A stretch of DNA of 64,000 nucleotides from Clostridiaceae bacterium BRH_c20a (GTDB lineage Bacteria; Bacillota; Peptococcia; Peptococcales; BICA1-8). The stretch is from positions 24,541 to 88,540 of the forward strand of contig LADT01000026.1 of assembly GCA_000961765.1 (NCBI GenBank), written 5' to 3'. Position 1 is the stretch's first letter, and the number at the start of each line of letters is the position of its first letter. The position numbers and the translations under genes are program-made. Positions 26,616-35,149 of the stretch are shown piece by piece. A model generated the notes under the pieces. It worked only from the letters and a program-made list of their open reading frames with translations, was not told the DNA's origin and searched no databases.

Positions 26616-26673
26616 AGGTTGAGGTTGAGAAAATACAATAGAAATTTACTTAACCTTAGCCTCAACCTCAACC
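26616..26673. repeat. inverted repeat of GGTTGAGGTTGAG units
   Basis: GGTTGAGGTTGAG near 26617-26629 is complementary to CTCAACCTCAACC at 26661-26673, with a 31-base AT-rich loop. Each arm is itself a repeat of GGTTGA. It is not an evident terminator; probably a relic of a small repeat element. Confidence 0.55.
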
Positions 26674-26713
26674 CTCAGCCTTATCATTAATATATTCTCG
26701 CCCACTATTAGAC

Positions 26714-26748
26714 TTAAAGAAAGTCGCCCTTTGGGCGACTTTCTTTAA
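26714..26748. terminator. hairpin before the YdcF-like gene
   Basis: A 16-bp stem (TTAAAGAAAGTCGCCC and complement) with a 3-base loop. Because T residues lie within the stem, it can terminate in either direction. Confidence 0.7.
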
Positions 26749-26759
26749 AGGGGGTTATT

Positions 26760-27671
26760 ATGAAGTTTTGGGGTTATATAACCGCAATAGCCGGCTGGCT
26801 ATCTGCCGCTGTTATTTTTCGCTATGGTCTCTATCCGCCTCAATTACTATTTTGGCTGGTTTTATTTGTTACGGCATTTGTTGCCTCGGGCTTGACGGGG
26901 GATAAGTGGGCAGGGTTTAAGCTAGCTGGCTTTGTATGGGTATTAGTTCCTTTAACGGGACTAGTCTTTTCCGTAAACCTGTTAGAGCCGGGGCAATTTG
27001 CCCTGTCTATGATAGCAACAGTGATAACAGTTTTTTTTACCGGTTTCTTTGCAACGAAGTTTAAAATTTCAAGTATCCTGAAGGGATTTGCATTATTAAT
27101 TTTAGTATTTTCCCTATTATTAGGTAGTTTATATTATCAGATAAAAGAAGCTGGTACTACAGCTTCTCTAGCCAAAGCTGATGGGGCCATAATATTAGGA
27201 GCGGCAGTTTGGGAAGGGGGGAGACCCAGTCCCTCTATGTATGCTAGAGTAAAGGAAGGTGTCAAGCTTTATGAGGCTGGTCTAGTGAATAGAATTATTG
27301 TTACAGGAGGATTGGGGAGGATTCCCCCGACTGAGGCTGAAGTAATGGGGAGATTGGCTCAGGAGTTAGGCGCTCCCCAAGAGATTATAATAATGGAAAC
27401 ACAAGCCACAACTACTGAGGAAAATATCATGTTTAGTAAGGCTATTGGAGAAAGCTTGGGGCTTACTACATATATCGTGGTTACTGATGCCTTCCACCTT
27501 AAGAGGGCCTTATTAATTGCAGAAGTCTTTGGCCTGCAAGCACAAGGAGTTCCCGCTCTAGAGAGTCCATTATACACAAATAAGTGGCTTCGCTTTAAAT
27601 ATACTTTACGGGAAGCCTTTGCCTTAGTTCAACACTATGTAAAATATCTTGTAAATATTAATTTGACATAA
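26760..27671 (+). CDS. membrane protein with YdcF/SanA (DUF218) domain
   Basis: A 303-residue protein. The first 130 residues hold about four to five membrane helices, as in ElyC/YdcF relatives. The second part is a DUF218 domain: ADGAIILGAAVWEGGRPSP near residue 140, RIIVTGGLGRI, SEAEVM-like TEAEVMGRL, TTTEENIMFSK and VVTDAFHLKRA. The family is linked to cell-envelope lipid-carrier metabolism in E. coli (ElyC), but its chemistry is unknown. It starts at an ATG behind AAGGGGG and appears to be a single-gene unit between two hairpins. Confidence 0.82.
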   Translation: MKFWGYITAIAGWLSAAVIFRYGLYPPQLLFWLVLFVTAFVASGLTGDKWAGFKLAGFVWVLVPLTGLVFSVNLLEPGQFALSMIATVITVFFTGFFATKFKISSILKGFALLILVFSLLLGSLYYQIKEAGTTASLAKADGAIILGAAVWEGGRPSPSMYARVKEGVKLYEAGLVNRIIVTGGLGRIPPTEAEVMGRLAQELGAPQEIIIMETQATTTEENIMFSKAIGESLGLTTYIVVTDAFHLKRALLIAEVFGLQAQGVPALESPLYTNKWLRFKYTLREAFALVQHYVKYLVNINLT

Positions 27672-27753
27672 CATCCTAGTGGAAAAAAGCTGTGTCAAAA
27701 ATCACCTCCATCGCATATCTTGAGGTATAAGTAAATAAATATGAGGTCAATGG

Positions 27754-27797
27754 CGCCCTCGAAACATTAATTAATTAATGTTTGGTGGCGTTTTTTA
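27754..27797 (+). terminator. terminator or leader hairpin upstream of asnB
   Basis: CGCC at 27754 pairs with GGCG at 27787 around a perfect 22-base AT palindrome (27762-27783) and is followed by TTTTTTA. It lies about 90 bases after the YdcF gene and 30 bases before asnB, so it could end the former or attenuate the latter. No T-box core was seen. Confidence 0.65.
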
Positions 27798-27830
27798 TTT
27801 GCAAATATTTACAGGGAAGGTGGAAATATG

Positions 27831-29678
27831 ATGTGTGGAATTACAGGTTGGATAAACTGGGAGAGGGATTTAGAGGACGAAAGGGCAATGATAGAAAAAA
27901 TGACTATGACCCTGGCCCATCGGGGTCCGGATGGGGCGGGAATATATCTAAATAGGCATATAGCTTTAGGTCACCGACGCTTAAGCATAATCGATTTGGA
28001 ACGGGGAAAACAGCCAATGACAAGAAAAGCTAAATGCAATACCTTTACTATAGTGTATAATGGGGAGCTTTATAATACTGAAGAAATACGACATGAGCTT
28101 AAAAGTAAAGGGTATTATTTTGAGAGCCATTCAGATACGGAGGTTCTTATTTATGCATTTATTGAATGGGGGTCAGGATGTCTAAAGAAACTAAATGGGA
28201 TTTTTGCCTTTGCTGTTTGGGATGAAAGAGAGGAAAAGCTGTTTTTAGCCAGAGATCGTTTTGGGGTTAAGCCTCTTTTCTATACATTTATCCGTAATCA
28301 GCTTATTTTTGGTTCAGAAATAAAGGCCCTTTTAGCCCATCCTTTAGTTAAGGCAGAAGTAGATAGTGAAGGCTTGGCTGAGCTTCTATCTCTAAGTCCT
28401 TCTAGGACTCCCGGTCACGGTGTTTTTCGAAATATTAAGGAGCTAAGGCCAGGCACTTATGCGACCTTTGATAGGAAGGGTTTAGCTATAGGTATTTATT
28501 GGTTATTGGAGAGCCTTGCCCATGAAGATAATCTGGCAACCACCACAGAAAGAGTTAGAGAATTGGTGGTGGATGCTATAGAACGACAGTTGGTTTCTGA
28601 TGTGCCCGTTTGTACTTTTCTTTCTGGGGGATTAGACTCCAGTGCCATAACTGCCGTAGCCAGTAAATATTATCGGCAAAATGGTTTAGGTAAGCTGATG
28701 ACTTTTTCCCTTGATTATATTGATAATGATCGGTATTTTCAAGCCAGTGATTTTCAGCCAAATGCAGATAGCGAATGGATTGGAAAAGCAGTAGCTGCAT
28801 TTGCTACCAAGCATCATTATATATATTTTGATACACCACAGCTAGTAGAAAATTTAGCAGATGCAGTTTATTATCGTGATTTACCTGGGATGGCTGATAT
28901 TGACTCATCGTTATACCTTTTTTGTCGGGAAATAAAGAAACATGCCACTGTTGCCTTATCTGGTGAGTGTGCGGATGAGGTATTTGGCGGATACCCCTGG
29001 TTTTATCAAGCTGACCAACTAGAAGCAGAAGGCTTTCCCTGGATTAGGAATATAGAGGAAAGGTTGAGGATTTTATCACCGGAAGTGACTTCAGTTATTA
29101 ATCCCATAGATTACGCCGAATTCAGATATGAACAAACCTTAAAAGAGGTGCCATTATTAACAGGAGAAAGTCCTCTAGAAGCAAGAAGAAGGATTATGGC
29201 ATATTTGAATTTCACTTGGTTTATGGCCACTTTATTAGACCGAAAGGATCGAATGAGTATGGGAACAGGCTTGGAGGTTCGGGTTCCTTTTTGTGATCAC
29301 AAAATAGTAGAATATGTCTGGAATATCCCCTGGGAAATGAAATTTTTCGACAAGCGGGAAAAAGGAATTCTACGGAAGGCTTTAAGCGGGATGCTGCCAG
29401 ATGATATATTATGGCGAAAAAAAAGCCCTTATCCAAAAACCCATAATCCTAGCTATTTACAAGCAGTACGTAAGGAGTTAGAAAATATCATAAATAATAG
29501 TCAATCACCTTTAAATCAAATTATAAATGTTAAATATATTAAAGAATTATTGAAGTCTGATTTGAAAGTATACAACACACCCTGGTTTGGTCAATTGATG
29601 ACCGGTCCTCAGCTTTTTGCCTTTTTAATTCAAGTGGACTTATGGCTGCGCAAGTATAAAGTAGTCATGGTTTTGTAA
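27831..29678 (+). CDS. asnB: asparagine synthetase, glutamine-hydrolysing
   Basis: About 615 residues. The second of two adjacent ATGs is chosen, because MCGI exposes Cys2 as the N-terminal nucleophile of the class II glutamine amidotransferase domain (AHRGPDGAG, YNGELYNTEEIR, SDTEVLIYAF). The synthetase domain has the ATP PP-loop FLSGGLDSSAI near residue 266 and later SGECADEVFGGYPW and RKDRMSMGTGLEVRVPFCD. It makes asparagine from aspartate, glutamine and ATP in the cytoplasm. The long form near 615 residues is common in Firmicutes. It is a single-gene unit with GGAAGGTGG as ribosome site. Confidence 0.92.
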   Translation: MCGITGWINWERDLEDERAMIEKMTMTLAHRGPDGAGIYLNRHIALGHRRLSIIDLERGKQPMTRKAKCNTFTIVYNGELYNTEEIRHELKSKGYYFESHSDTEVLIYAFIEWGSGCLKKLNGIFAFAVWDEREEKLFLARDRFGVKPLFYTFIRNQLIFGSEIKALLAHPLVKAEVDSEGLAELLSLSPSRTPGHGVFRNIKELRPGTYATFDRKGLAIGIYWLLESLAHEDNLATTTERVRELVVDAIERQLVSDVPVCTFLSGGLDSSAITAVASKYYRQNGLGKLMTFSLDYIDNDRYFQASDFQPNADSEWIGKAVAAFATKHHYIYFDTPQLVENLADAVYYRDLPGMADIDSSLYLFCREIKKHATVALSGECADEVFGGYPWFYQADQLEAEGFPWIRNIEERLRILSPEVTSVINPIDYAEFRYEQTLKEVPLLTGESPLEARRRIMAYLNFTWFMATLLDRKDRMSMGTGLEVRVPFCDHKIVEYVWNIPWEMKFFDKREKGILRKALSGMLPDDILWRKKSPYPKTHNPSYLQAVRKELENIINNSQSPLNQIINVKYIKELLKSDLKVYNTPWFGQLMTGPQLFAFLIQVDLWLRKYKVVMVL

Positions 29679-29827
29679 TAACCGACCTTTTTAAAGCAAT
29701 TTTTCCATTTTTCTACATAAATAGGGAAAAAAAAGAGGGATTTCTATAAATAAGTCGTATATATTTTTAAAAGTATAAAAAGTAATTTTTATTATCGTAA
29801 TATCCTGTTTTTGAGGAGTTGGAGCAT

Positions 29828-32425
29828 ATGGAACAGTTGGCCTGTATCAAAATAGGAGAATATAGGGAAAAGTATGAAAAACTTCTTAACTCAATCGATG
29901 ATGCCATTTTTTTATGTGAGGTAAATAGTGACGGCTTTCCAGGCCGATTTCTGGAGGTGAACGAAGCTGCTTGTCAAGTATTAGGTTACAGCAGGGAAGA
30001 ACTATTGGAAATGGGACCAGAGGATATTAGTCCCCCGGAGGGGTTGGAAATGCATCATAACCCAGAGGTTTTAAGGAAGTTCCAAGGGGGACAAGTGAAA
30101 ATTATTTTTGATTGTTTCAATGTTGCTAAAGATGGTACGTTTTTGCCTGTTGAAAACAACTGCCATGTTTTTGAGTTAAATGGAAAAAGACTTTGTCTGG
30201 TAGTTGCCAGGGATATCTCGGAGCGAAATAAGGCGGAAAAAATTATTAAGGAAGGTGAAGAAAAATACCGCCATCTGGTGGAGCTTCTACCGGATGGCAT
30301 TTGTATTCATCAAAAAGGTAAAATCGTATTTATTAATGAAAATGGCGCTAAGGCCTTAGGTTATGATTCTTCAGAAGAACTTATTGGTCAAAACATTATA
30401 GAATATGTCTTTCCTGAAGTTCGTGCAAGTGCATTGACCCGAATAAAAGAGGTATTATTAGAGAAAAAAACTGTTCCCTTCGCCGAAGAAAAGTTAATAG
30501 CTAAAGATGGCAGGATTATTGAAGTAGAAACAAGTGCCGCACCTTTTACCTATAAGGGGGAGCCTGCAGTACTTGCAGTAACAAGGGATATTACTGGGCG
30601 TAAAGAATCCGAGCGGTTATTAAAAGAAAAAGAAGACATATATCGCAGATATATTGAAAAATCCATAGATGGGGTTTTCTTGGCAGATAGTAATGGTAAA
30701 TATATTGATGTAAATCAGGCAGGCTGCAAAATGCTGGGCTATACTAAAGGAGAATTATTATCTAAGTCTATTTCGGAGGTAATTGCGCCTGATTCTTTGG
30801 AATTATGTTCTCGGGATTTTGATTTGCTAAAAGAAACAGGTGAAATAAGAATAGAGCGTACCTTAATCAAAAAAGACGGTACTCTTATAGATGTAGAAAT
30901 AAACGCCTTTAGGATTTCTGATAATGAATATGTGGCTTTTTGTCATGATGTCAGCGAGAGAAAGATGGCGGAAAAGGCCTTAATGGAAAATGAATATCTT
31001 TTTCGCTTAATTACCGAAAATATGCTGGATCTTATCACCCTGATAGATCAAAATGGTAGATTTAAGTATGTAAGTCCCTCGTATAAGACAATACTAGGGT
31101 ATAATTCCCAGGAGCTTTTAGGAAAACCATTTTTTAACTTTATCCACTGTGATGACAATGATAAACTATTTGAAGAATATAATAAGGCTGTTGAAGATAA
31201 ATTGTATGGAAAGGTGGAATGCCGATTTAGAAATGCTAACAATAGCTATGTGTGGTTAGAAATAGCAGGTAATATTCTAAAAACCCCCGATGGAGAATTT
31301 CAAGGTGCTGTTTTATGCAGCAGAGATATTGGTGAGCGCAAATTTTCGGAAAAATTGCTGATCAATAGTGAGAAGAGGTACAAACGGCTAGTGGAACTTT
31401 CGCCCGATGGAATTTTAGTCCTTGTTAATGGGACTATAGTTTTTGCCAATGAAGCTGCGAAAAACATCTTGGGTATAGAAAAAGGTAATGTTCTCATTGG
31501 CAGAAAGTATGGGAGTATCATTCATCCTGATTATCTTTATGCTTCACGGCAGCAAATTAATAATATTGAACAAGGGTTTGTTATTCCCTTAATGGTAGAA
31601 AAATATATTGGGTCAGATGGTAATGTAATATTTACGGAGGTGACGGGAACATCTTTTGATTACCAAAATGAGCCCGCTGATTTGATCGTTTTTCGGGATA
31701 TTACTGAACGAAAAAAAGCTGAAGAAAAATTGGAAGAGACTAGAAAAGTTTTGTTTGAAAAAGAAAAGCTAGCCTTAATCGGTCAAATGTCGGCCGGCAT
31801 GGCCCATGAAATCAGGAATCCTCTAACTGCAATTAGGGGCTATGTTCAGCTTATTAAGCTCAAAGAATATGAAAAGGCTAAGGTTGATAGCTATATAGAT
31901 ATGGTAATTGAGGAAATCGATCGGGTTAACGGTCTTATATCCGATTTTCTGCAGCTAGCTAGACCTAAGGAACCTAACCTAAAAAAGCAGTCTATTCAAA
32001 AAATGATATCTGAATTTTTGGATATTTTTGTTCCCCAAGGTTTACTTCAGAATATTCAAGTTGAATATAAAGCGGAAAGCGGCTTACAAAAATGCTTATT
32101 TGATAAAGATCAGATTAAACAAGTCCTTTTGAACCTATGTAAAAATTCTATTGATGCTATGCCAACGGGGGGTTTGCTAAAAATAGCCACCAGAGATACA
32201 CTAGATCAAAAGTATTTTTGTATTGAAGTGGAGGATAATGGCTGTGGTATATCCCCAACAAGACTAAATCAGCTAGGGACACCATTCTATTCCGATAAAG
32301 AAAAAGGAACAGGGCTCGGCCTTAGCATTTCTTATTCCATTATCAGGGCCCATGGTGGTAAAATTGAGGTGGAGAGTACAGAAGGCCAGGGGACAAAGTT
32401 TATTATTTTTCTGCCAAGTGAATAA
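29828..32425 (+). CDS. soluble PAS-domain sensor histidine kinase (sporulation-kinase type)
   Basis: About 865 residues with no membrane helix. Five PAS domains follow each other, starting near residues 15, 145, 270, 390 and 510. Each opens with a YR-LVE--PDGI-type helix and ends with a DI-ER-type coiled linker. The HisKA helix has the phospho-histidine in AGMAHEIRNPLTAIRGYVQL (near residue 660). The ATPase domain has NLCKNSIDAM, EDNGCGIS and GTGLGLSIS. This layout is that of cytoplasmic KinA/KinE-like kinases feeding Spo0A; no partner regulator is adjacent. TTG at 29819 also opens the frame, but ATG 29828 fits GAGGAG spacing. Confidence 0.88.
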   Translation: MEQLACIKIGEYREKYEKLLNSIDDAIFLCEVNSDGFPGRFLEVNEAACQVLGYSREELLEMGPEDISPPEGLEMHHNPEVLRKFQGGQVKIIFDCFNVAKDGTFLPVENNCHVFELNGKRLCLVVARDISERNKAEKIIKEGEEKYRHLVELLPDGICIHQKGKIVFINENGAKALGYDSSEELIGQNIIEYVFPEVRASALTRIKEVLLEKKTVPFAEEKLIAKDGRIIEVETSAAPFTYKGEPAVLAVTRDITGRKESERLLKEKEDIYRRYIEKSIDGVFLADSNGKYIDVNQAGCKMLGYTKGELLSKSISEVIAPDSLELCSRDFDLLKETGEIRIERTLIKKDGTLIDVEINAFRISDNEYVAFCHDVSERKMAEKALMENEYLFRLITENMLDLITLIDQNGRFKYVSPSYKTILGYNSQELLGKPFFNFIHCDDNDKLFEEYNKAVEDKLYGKVECRFRNANNSYVWLEIAGNILKTPDGEFQGAVLCSRDIGERKFSEKLLINSEKRYKRLVELSPDGILVLVNGTIVFANEAAKNILGIEKGNVLIGRKYGSIIHPDYLYASRQQINNIEQGFVIPLMVEKYIGSDGNVIFTEVTGTSFDYQNEPADLIVFRDITERKKAEEKLEETRKVLFEKEKLALIGQMSAGMAHEIRNPLTAIRGYVQLIKLKEYEKAKVDSYIDMVIEEIDRVNGLISDFLQLARPKEPNLKKQSIQKMISEFLDIFVPQGLLQNIQVEYKAESGLQKCLFDKDQIKQVLLNLCKNSIDAMPTGGLLKIATRDTLDQKYFCIEVEDNGCGISPTRLNQLGTPFYSDKEKGTGLGLSISYSIIRAHGGKIEVESTEGQGTKFIIFLPSE

Positions 32426-32448
32426 AGTGAACTTGCGTCAGATGGTGT

Positions 32449-32484
32449 AATACCCCGCTTTAAGTTCCTATAAAGCGGGGTATT
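32449..32484 (+). terminator. strong hairpin after the PAS kinase
   Basis: A perfect 14-bp stem (AATACCCCGCTTTA and complement) with an 8-base loop. No T-run follows, so it is a weaker-than-usual terminator or an RNA stabiliser. Confidence 0.6.
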
Positions 32485-32533
32485 AGTGGTACCTAGCTAT
32501 CTGGCAAACTATTAGACGAAGGGTGATAAAATT

Positions 32534-33277
32534 ATGAATATCCAGGGTAAAGTAGCGCTAATAACCGGAGGAGTATCGGGAATAGGACGGGCTACTGCAT
32601 TAAAGCTTGCAGCACAAGGCGCGGGGATTGTTATAAACTATTCTAAATCAGAAGAGGAAGCAGTACAGGCAGCAGAGGAAATTGGCCAGCACGGCGTAGA
32701 GGTAATTGTTTGTAAGGCTGATGTTTCCCAAGAGGAAGAGGTCAAAGTGATGTATGAAAAAATAATGGAACACTTTGGCAGGATAGATATTATTGTAAAT
32801 AGTGCGGGTACTACTGACTATGTACCGCTGACAGATTTGGACGGAATGCAGGATGTATTTTGGGATAGAGCCTTTAATACAAATGTAAAAGGAATTTTTC
32901 ATACTGTTCGAATCTGTAAAGATGAGCTTAAGCGTAATAAAGGCTGTGTAATAAATGTGACCTCTATTGCGGGTTTGACTGGACAAGGCAGCTCAATTGC
33001 TTATGCTGCCTCAAAAGCGGCGGCAAATAGTGTGACAAAAACACTGGCCATAGCTTTAGCACCTGAGGTACGGGTAAATGCTGTTGCACCAGGGGTAGTC
33101 ATGACCCGCTGGGTAGCCGGTAAAGAAGACCATGTTCAGCGCTTATCCCAGGGGACACCACTGGGACGACCTGCAGAAGCCGAGGATGTAGCGCAAGCTA
33201 TCATTAGCCTAATAACAGGAGGCGATTTTATAACCGGCCAGATACTAGTGGTTGATGGAGGTTTCACCATACGGTAA
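32534..33277 (+). CDS. short-chain dehydrogenase/reductase (FabG-like)
   Basis: A 247-residue classical SDR. It shows the cofactor motif ITGGVSGIGRAT at residue 10, the structural VNSAG (variant of NNAG), the catalytic serine in NVTSIAG and the YAASK pair near residue 155. The C-terminal GQILVVDGGFTI is typical. Such enzymes reduce ketones or oxidise alcohols with NAD(P)H. FabG of fatty-acid synthesis is the nearest textbook relative, but no fatty-acid gene is close, so the substrate is open. It stands alone. Confidence 0.88.
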   Translation: MNIQGKVALITGGVSGIGRATALKLAAQGAGIVINYSKSEEEAVQAAEEIGQHGVEVIVCKADVSQEEEVKVMYEKIMEHFGRIDIIVNSAGTTDYVPLTDLDGMQDVFWDRAFNTNVKGIFHTVRICKDELKRNKGCVINVTSIAGLTGQGSSIAYAASKAAANSVTKTLAIALAPEVRVNAVAPGVVMTRWVAGKEDHVQRLSQGTPLGRPAEAEDVAQAIISLITGGDFITGQILVVDGGFTIR

Positions 33278-33288
33278 GTAAAATAAAT

Positions 33289-33612
33289 TTAGGCAAATCT
33301 TTCAAATAGGGCTTTCATGACCTCCTCAAAGGACATGGAGCCCATTTTATCTAAGACTTTATCCATTTCCGTTTTTTTCTTAAGGGAGCCTTGAAGGATG
33401 ATATTTACTGTTTGCTGGCGATCGACTAAAACCGATTCTACATTTAAAACTCCACCTATTAGCCCGATTAGGACTAAGGTCTGGGAAGGAGTGAGGGAAA
33501 AGTTACATGTTTTTTTACTATTGGAATCAGTATCCGGTATGCTGGTCCCTTTTTCGTAGGACTTGGCTAGCATTGCTTCCAAAAGGGAGTTTATATTTTC
33601 CGGTGAAAACAC
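33289..33612 (-). CDS. small conserved-looking protein of unknown function
   Basis: About 107 residues, family not recognised. A GTG at 33612 follows GAGGAGG; the TTG at 33630 would place the ribosome site inside the gene, so GTG is preferred. The protein opens with FSPENINSLLEAMLAKSYEKG, has a hydrophobic middle (LTPSQTLVLIGLIGGVLNVESVLVDRQQTVNIIL, given in parts: TLVLIGLIGGVLNVESVL) and ends with a helical SMSFEEVMKALFERFA. It may be membrane associated. A 41-residue membrane protein gene lies 25 bases upstream on the same strand, and the pair may form an operon. Confidence 0.6.
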   Translation of the reverse strand: MFSPENINSLLEAMLAKSYEKGTSIPDTDSNSKKTCNFSLTPSQTLVLIGLIGGVLNVESVLVDRQQTVNIILQGSLKKKTEMDKVLDKMGSMSFEEVMKALFERFA

Positions 33613-33637
33613 AAATGTTCCTCCTCGCAAATAGCTA

Positions 33638-33763
33638 TTAAGGAATAATGATGGGTTCTTGAAGATTGGGAATAGGCGTACTTAAACCTGTAGCAAAAAA
33701 AACAAATAGGAGTGAGGTTATAATAAGTAACAGGTCATGCTGAACATTTTTAGAATCTGTCAT
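33638..33763 (-). CDS. 41-residue single-span membrane protein
   Basis: An ATG at 33763 behind AAGGTG opens 41 codons and a TAA. A polar start (MTDSKNVQHD) is followed by one hydrophobic helix (LLLIITSLLFVFFATGL) and a proline-rich tail STPIPNLQEPIIIP. There is no known family. The good ribosome site, the helix and the position just before the 107-residue gene argue that it is real. Confidence 0.55.
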   Translation of the reverse strand: MTDSKNVQHDLLLIITSLLFVFFATGLSTPIPNLQEPIIIP

Positions 33764-33860
33764 TTTATCACACCTTAATTTGTAGTATATTATTATTATA
33801 TTTTCTCCTTCCCCTATGGTGATTGCTATATTCTCTAAAAGTTAGAAAGGAGGGGTATCT

Positions 33861-34115
33861 TTGAGTGAGAATTATAAGTTTGTGCAAAACCCTAAATGCG
33901 AATATTTCCCCTGTCATAAAGTTCAGAAACCTGAAAGATTTAATTGTTTATTTTGTTACTGCCCACTCTATTTACTAAGAGAACAATGTGGCGGGAATTT
34001 TAAATATAACAAGGGTATCAAGGACTGCTCCCATTGCGCTATTCCCCATTCCCCAGGCGGATATGAGTATATACGGGCGAAAATGGATATTGTCATCGAT
34101 TTAGCTAAGCAGTAA
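33861..34115 (+). CDS. cysteine-rich small-domain protein (PF04071-like)
   Basis: An 84-residue protein starting at TTG behind AGGAGGGG. It carries at least eight cysteines and several histidines: CEYFPCHK, NCLFCYCPLYLLREQCGG and KDCSHCAIPHSPGGYEYI. This is the pattern I recall for the cysteine-rich small domain, a presumed metal-binding module that is sometimes attached to cobalamin-related proteins. It precedes the glycyl-radical activase by 18 bases, so it may be co-transcribed with the hydroxyproline dehydratase system, but no direct role is known. Confidence 0.75.
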   Translation: MSENYKFVQNPKCEYFPCHKVQKPERFNCLFCYCPLYLLREQCGGNFKYNKGIKDCSHCAIPHSPGGYEYIRAKMDIVIDLAKQ

Positions 34116-34133
34116 GCAGAAAGGGTGAGCTAA

Positions 34134-35033
34134 TTGACCTCGGGAATTATTTTTAATATTCAGCGGTATTCCATCCACGATGGTCCTGGTATTCGTACTA
34201 CTGTTTTTTTAAAGGGCTGTCCTTTAAAATGCTGGTGGTGTCATAATCCGGAAAGTCAGAATATCCATCAGGAAATAGCTTTTTGGCCTGACAGGTGCTT
34301 GGATTGCGGTGATTGCCTAAAAGCCTGTGCAGATAAAGCGTTAACAAGAAAAAACGAGGGCTTTTTAACTGACAAAAATAAGTGCCTGCTATGTGCTAGC
34401 TGTGCAAAAGCTTGTTTTACTGAGGCTAGGGAGCTAGTCGGTAAACAAATTACTATTGAAGAGGTAATGGAGGAAATTAAGCAGGATATTATTTTTTATG
34501 ACCAATCAGGTGGTGGGGTTACTTTTTCAGGAGGAGAGCCTTTAATGCAGGGGCAGTTTTTACAGGAGCTTCTGCTGGCCTGCCAAAAGGAATATATCCA
34601 TACGACGGTAGATACCTCAGGCTATGCCCCTTGGGAGGTATTAAAAGGGATAAGTAAGCTAACAAACCTATTTTTATATGACATTAAGCTTATAGATGAA
34701 GAAAAACACATAAAATTTACTGGAGTGTCCAATAGGCTGATTTTAGATAACTTAAAAAGACTTCTTGCAGAAAAAACTAGAATAATAGTCCGTATTCCTA
34801 TTATTCCTAACATAAATGATGATGTCGATAATATTCTCAAAACTGGTAGGTTGATGCGAAGTTTAGGCTTGAAGGAGGTAAATCTATTACCCTATCATGA
34901 TAGTGCAACTGGCAAGTATGAAAGACGGGCAGAGACGTATCATTTAATGCAGGTAAAAACTCCTACAAAGGAAAAAATGCAGGACATATCTTCCATATTA
35001 GCTGATTTGGGTCTAAATGCAGTGCAGCAATAA
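34134..35033 (+). CDS. glycyl-radical enzyme activase (radical SAM), probable HypD partner
   Basis: A 299-residue activating enzyme starting at TTG. It begins with GIIFNIQRYSIHDGPGIRTTVF and the radical SAM motif CPLKCWWCHNPES. A two-cluster ferredoxin insert follows (CLDCGDCLKAC and CLLCASCAKAC). GGGVTFSGGEPLMQ binds SAM. It uses SAM to put the glycyl radical on its partner enzyme, here the dehydratase encoded 116 bases downstream. The insert distinguishes it from PflA and is standard for activases of CutC, HypD and related enzymes. Confidence 0.9.
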   Translation: MTSGIIFNIQRYSIHDGPGIRTTVFLKGCPLKCWWCHNPESQNIHQEIAFWPDRCLDCGDCLKACADKALTRKNEGFLTDKNKCLLCASCAKACFTEARELVGKQITIEEVMEEIKQDIIFYDQSGGGVTFSGGEPLMQGQFLQELLLACQKEYIHTTVDTSGYAPWEVLKGISKLTNLFLYDIKLIDEEKHIKFTGVSNRLILDNLKRLLAEKTRIIVRIPIIPNINDDVDNILKTGRLMRSLGLKEVNLLPYHDSATGKYERRAETYHLMQVKTPTKEKMQDISSILADLGLNAVQQ

Positions 35034-35149
35034 TTAATACAACTATGGCGAAAAAATAATTCACAATTATTAGCTAACAATTGATTAATAAAGATCTTTT
35101 TTGTAATTTTTACTCTATATGAAAAGCTATTGAACTGGAGGTTAATAGA

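Noticed and set aside
26493..26690. 65-residue frame across the tandem repeat
   Set aside because: It is made of the repeat translation (GVIFGRGMSPT twice) and the inverted repeat; no ribosome site and no family.
27690..27830. T-box or other leader riboswitch for asnB
   Set aside because: No T-box core (TGGNACCGCG) or specifier-loop layout was seen; only a hairpin with T-run.
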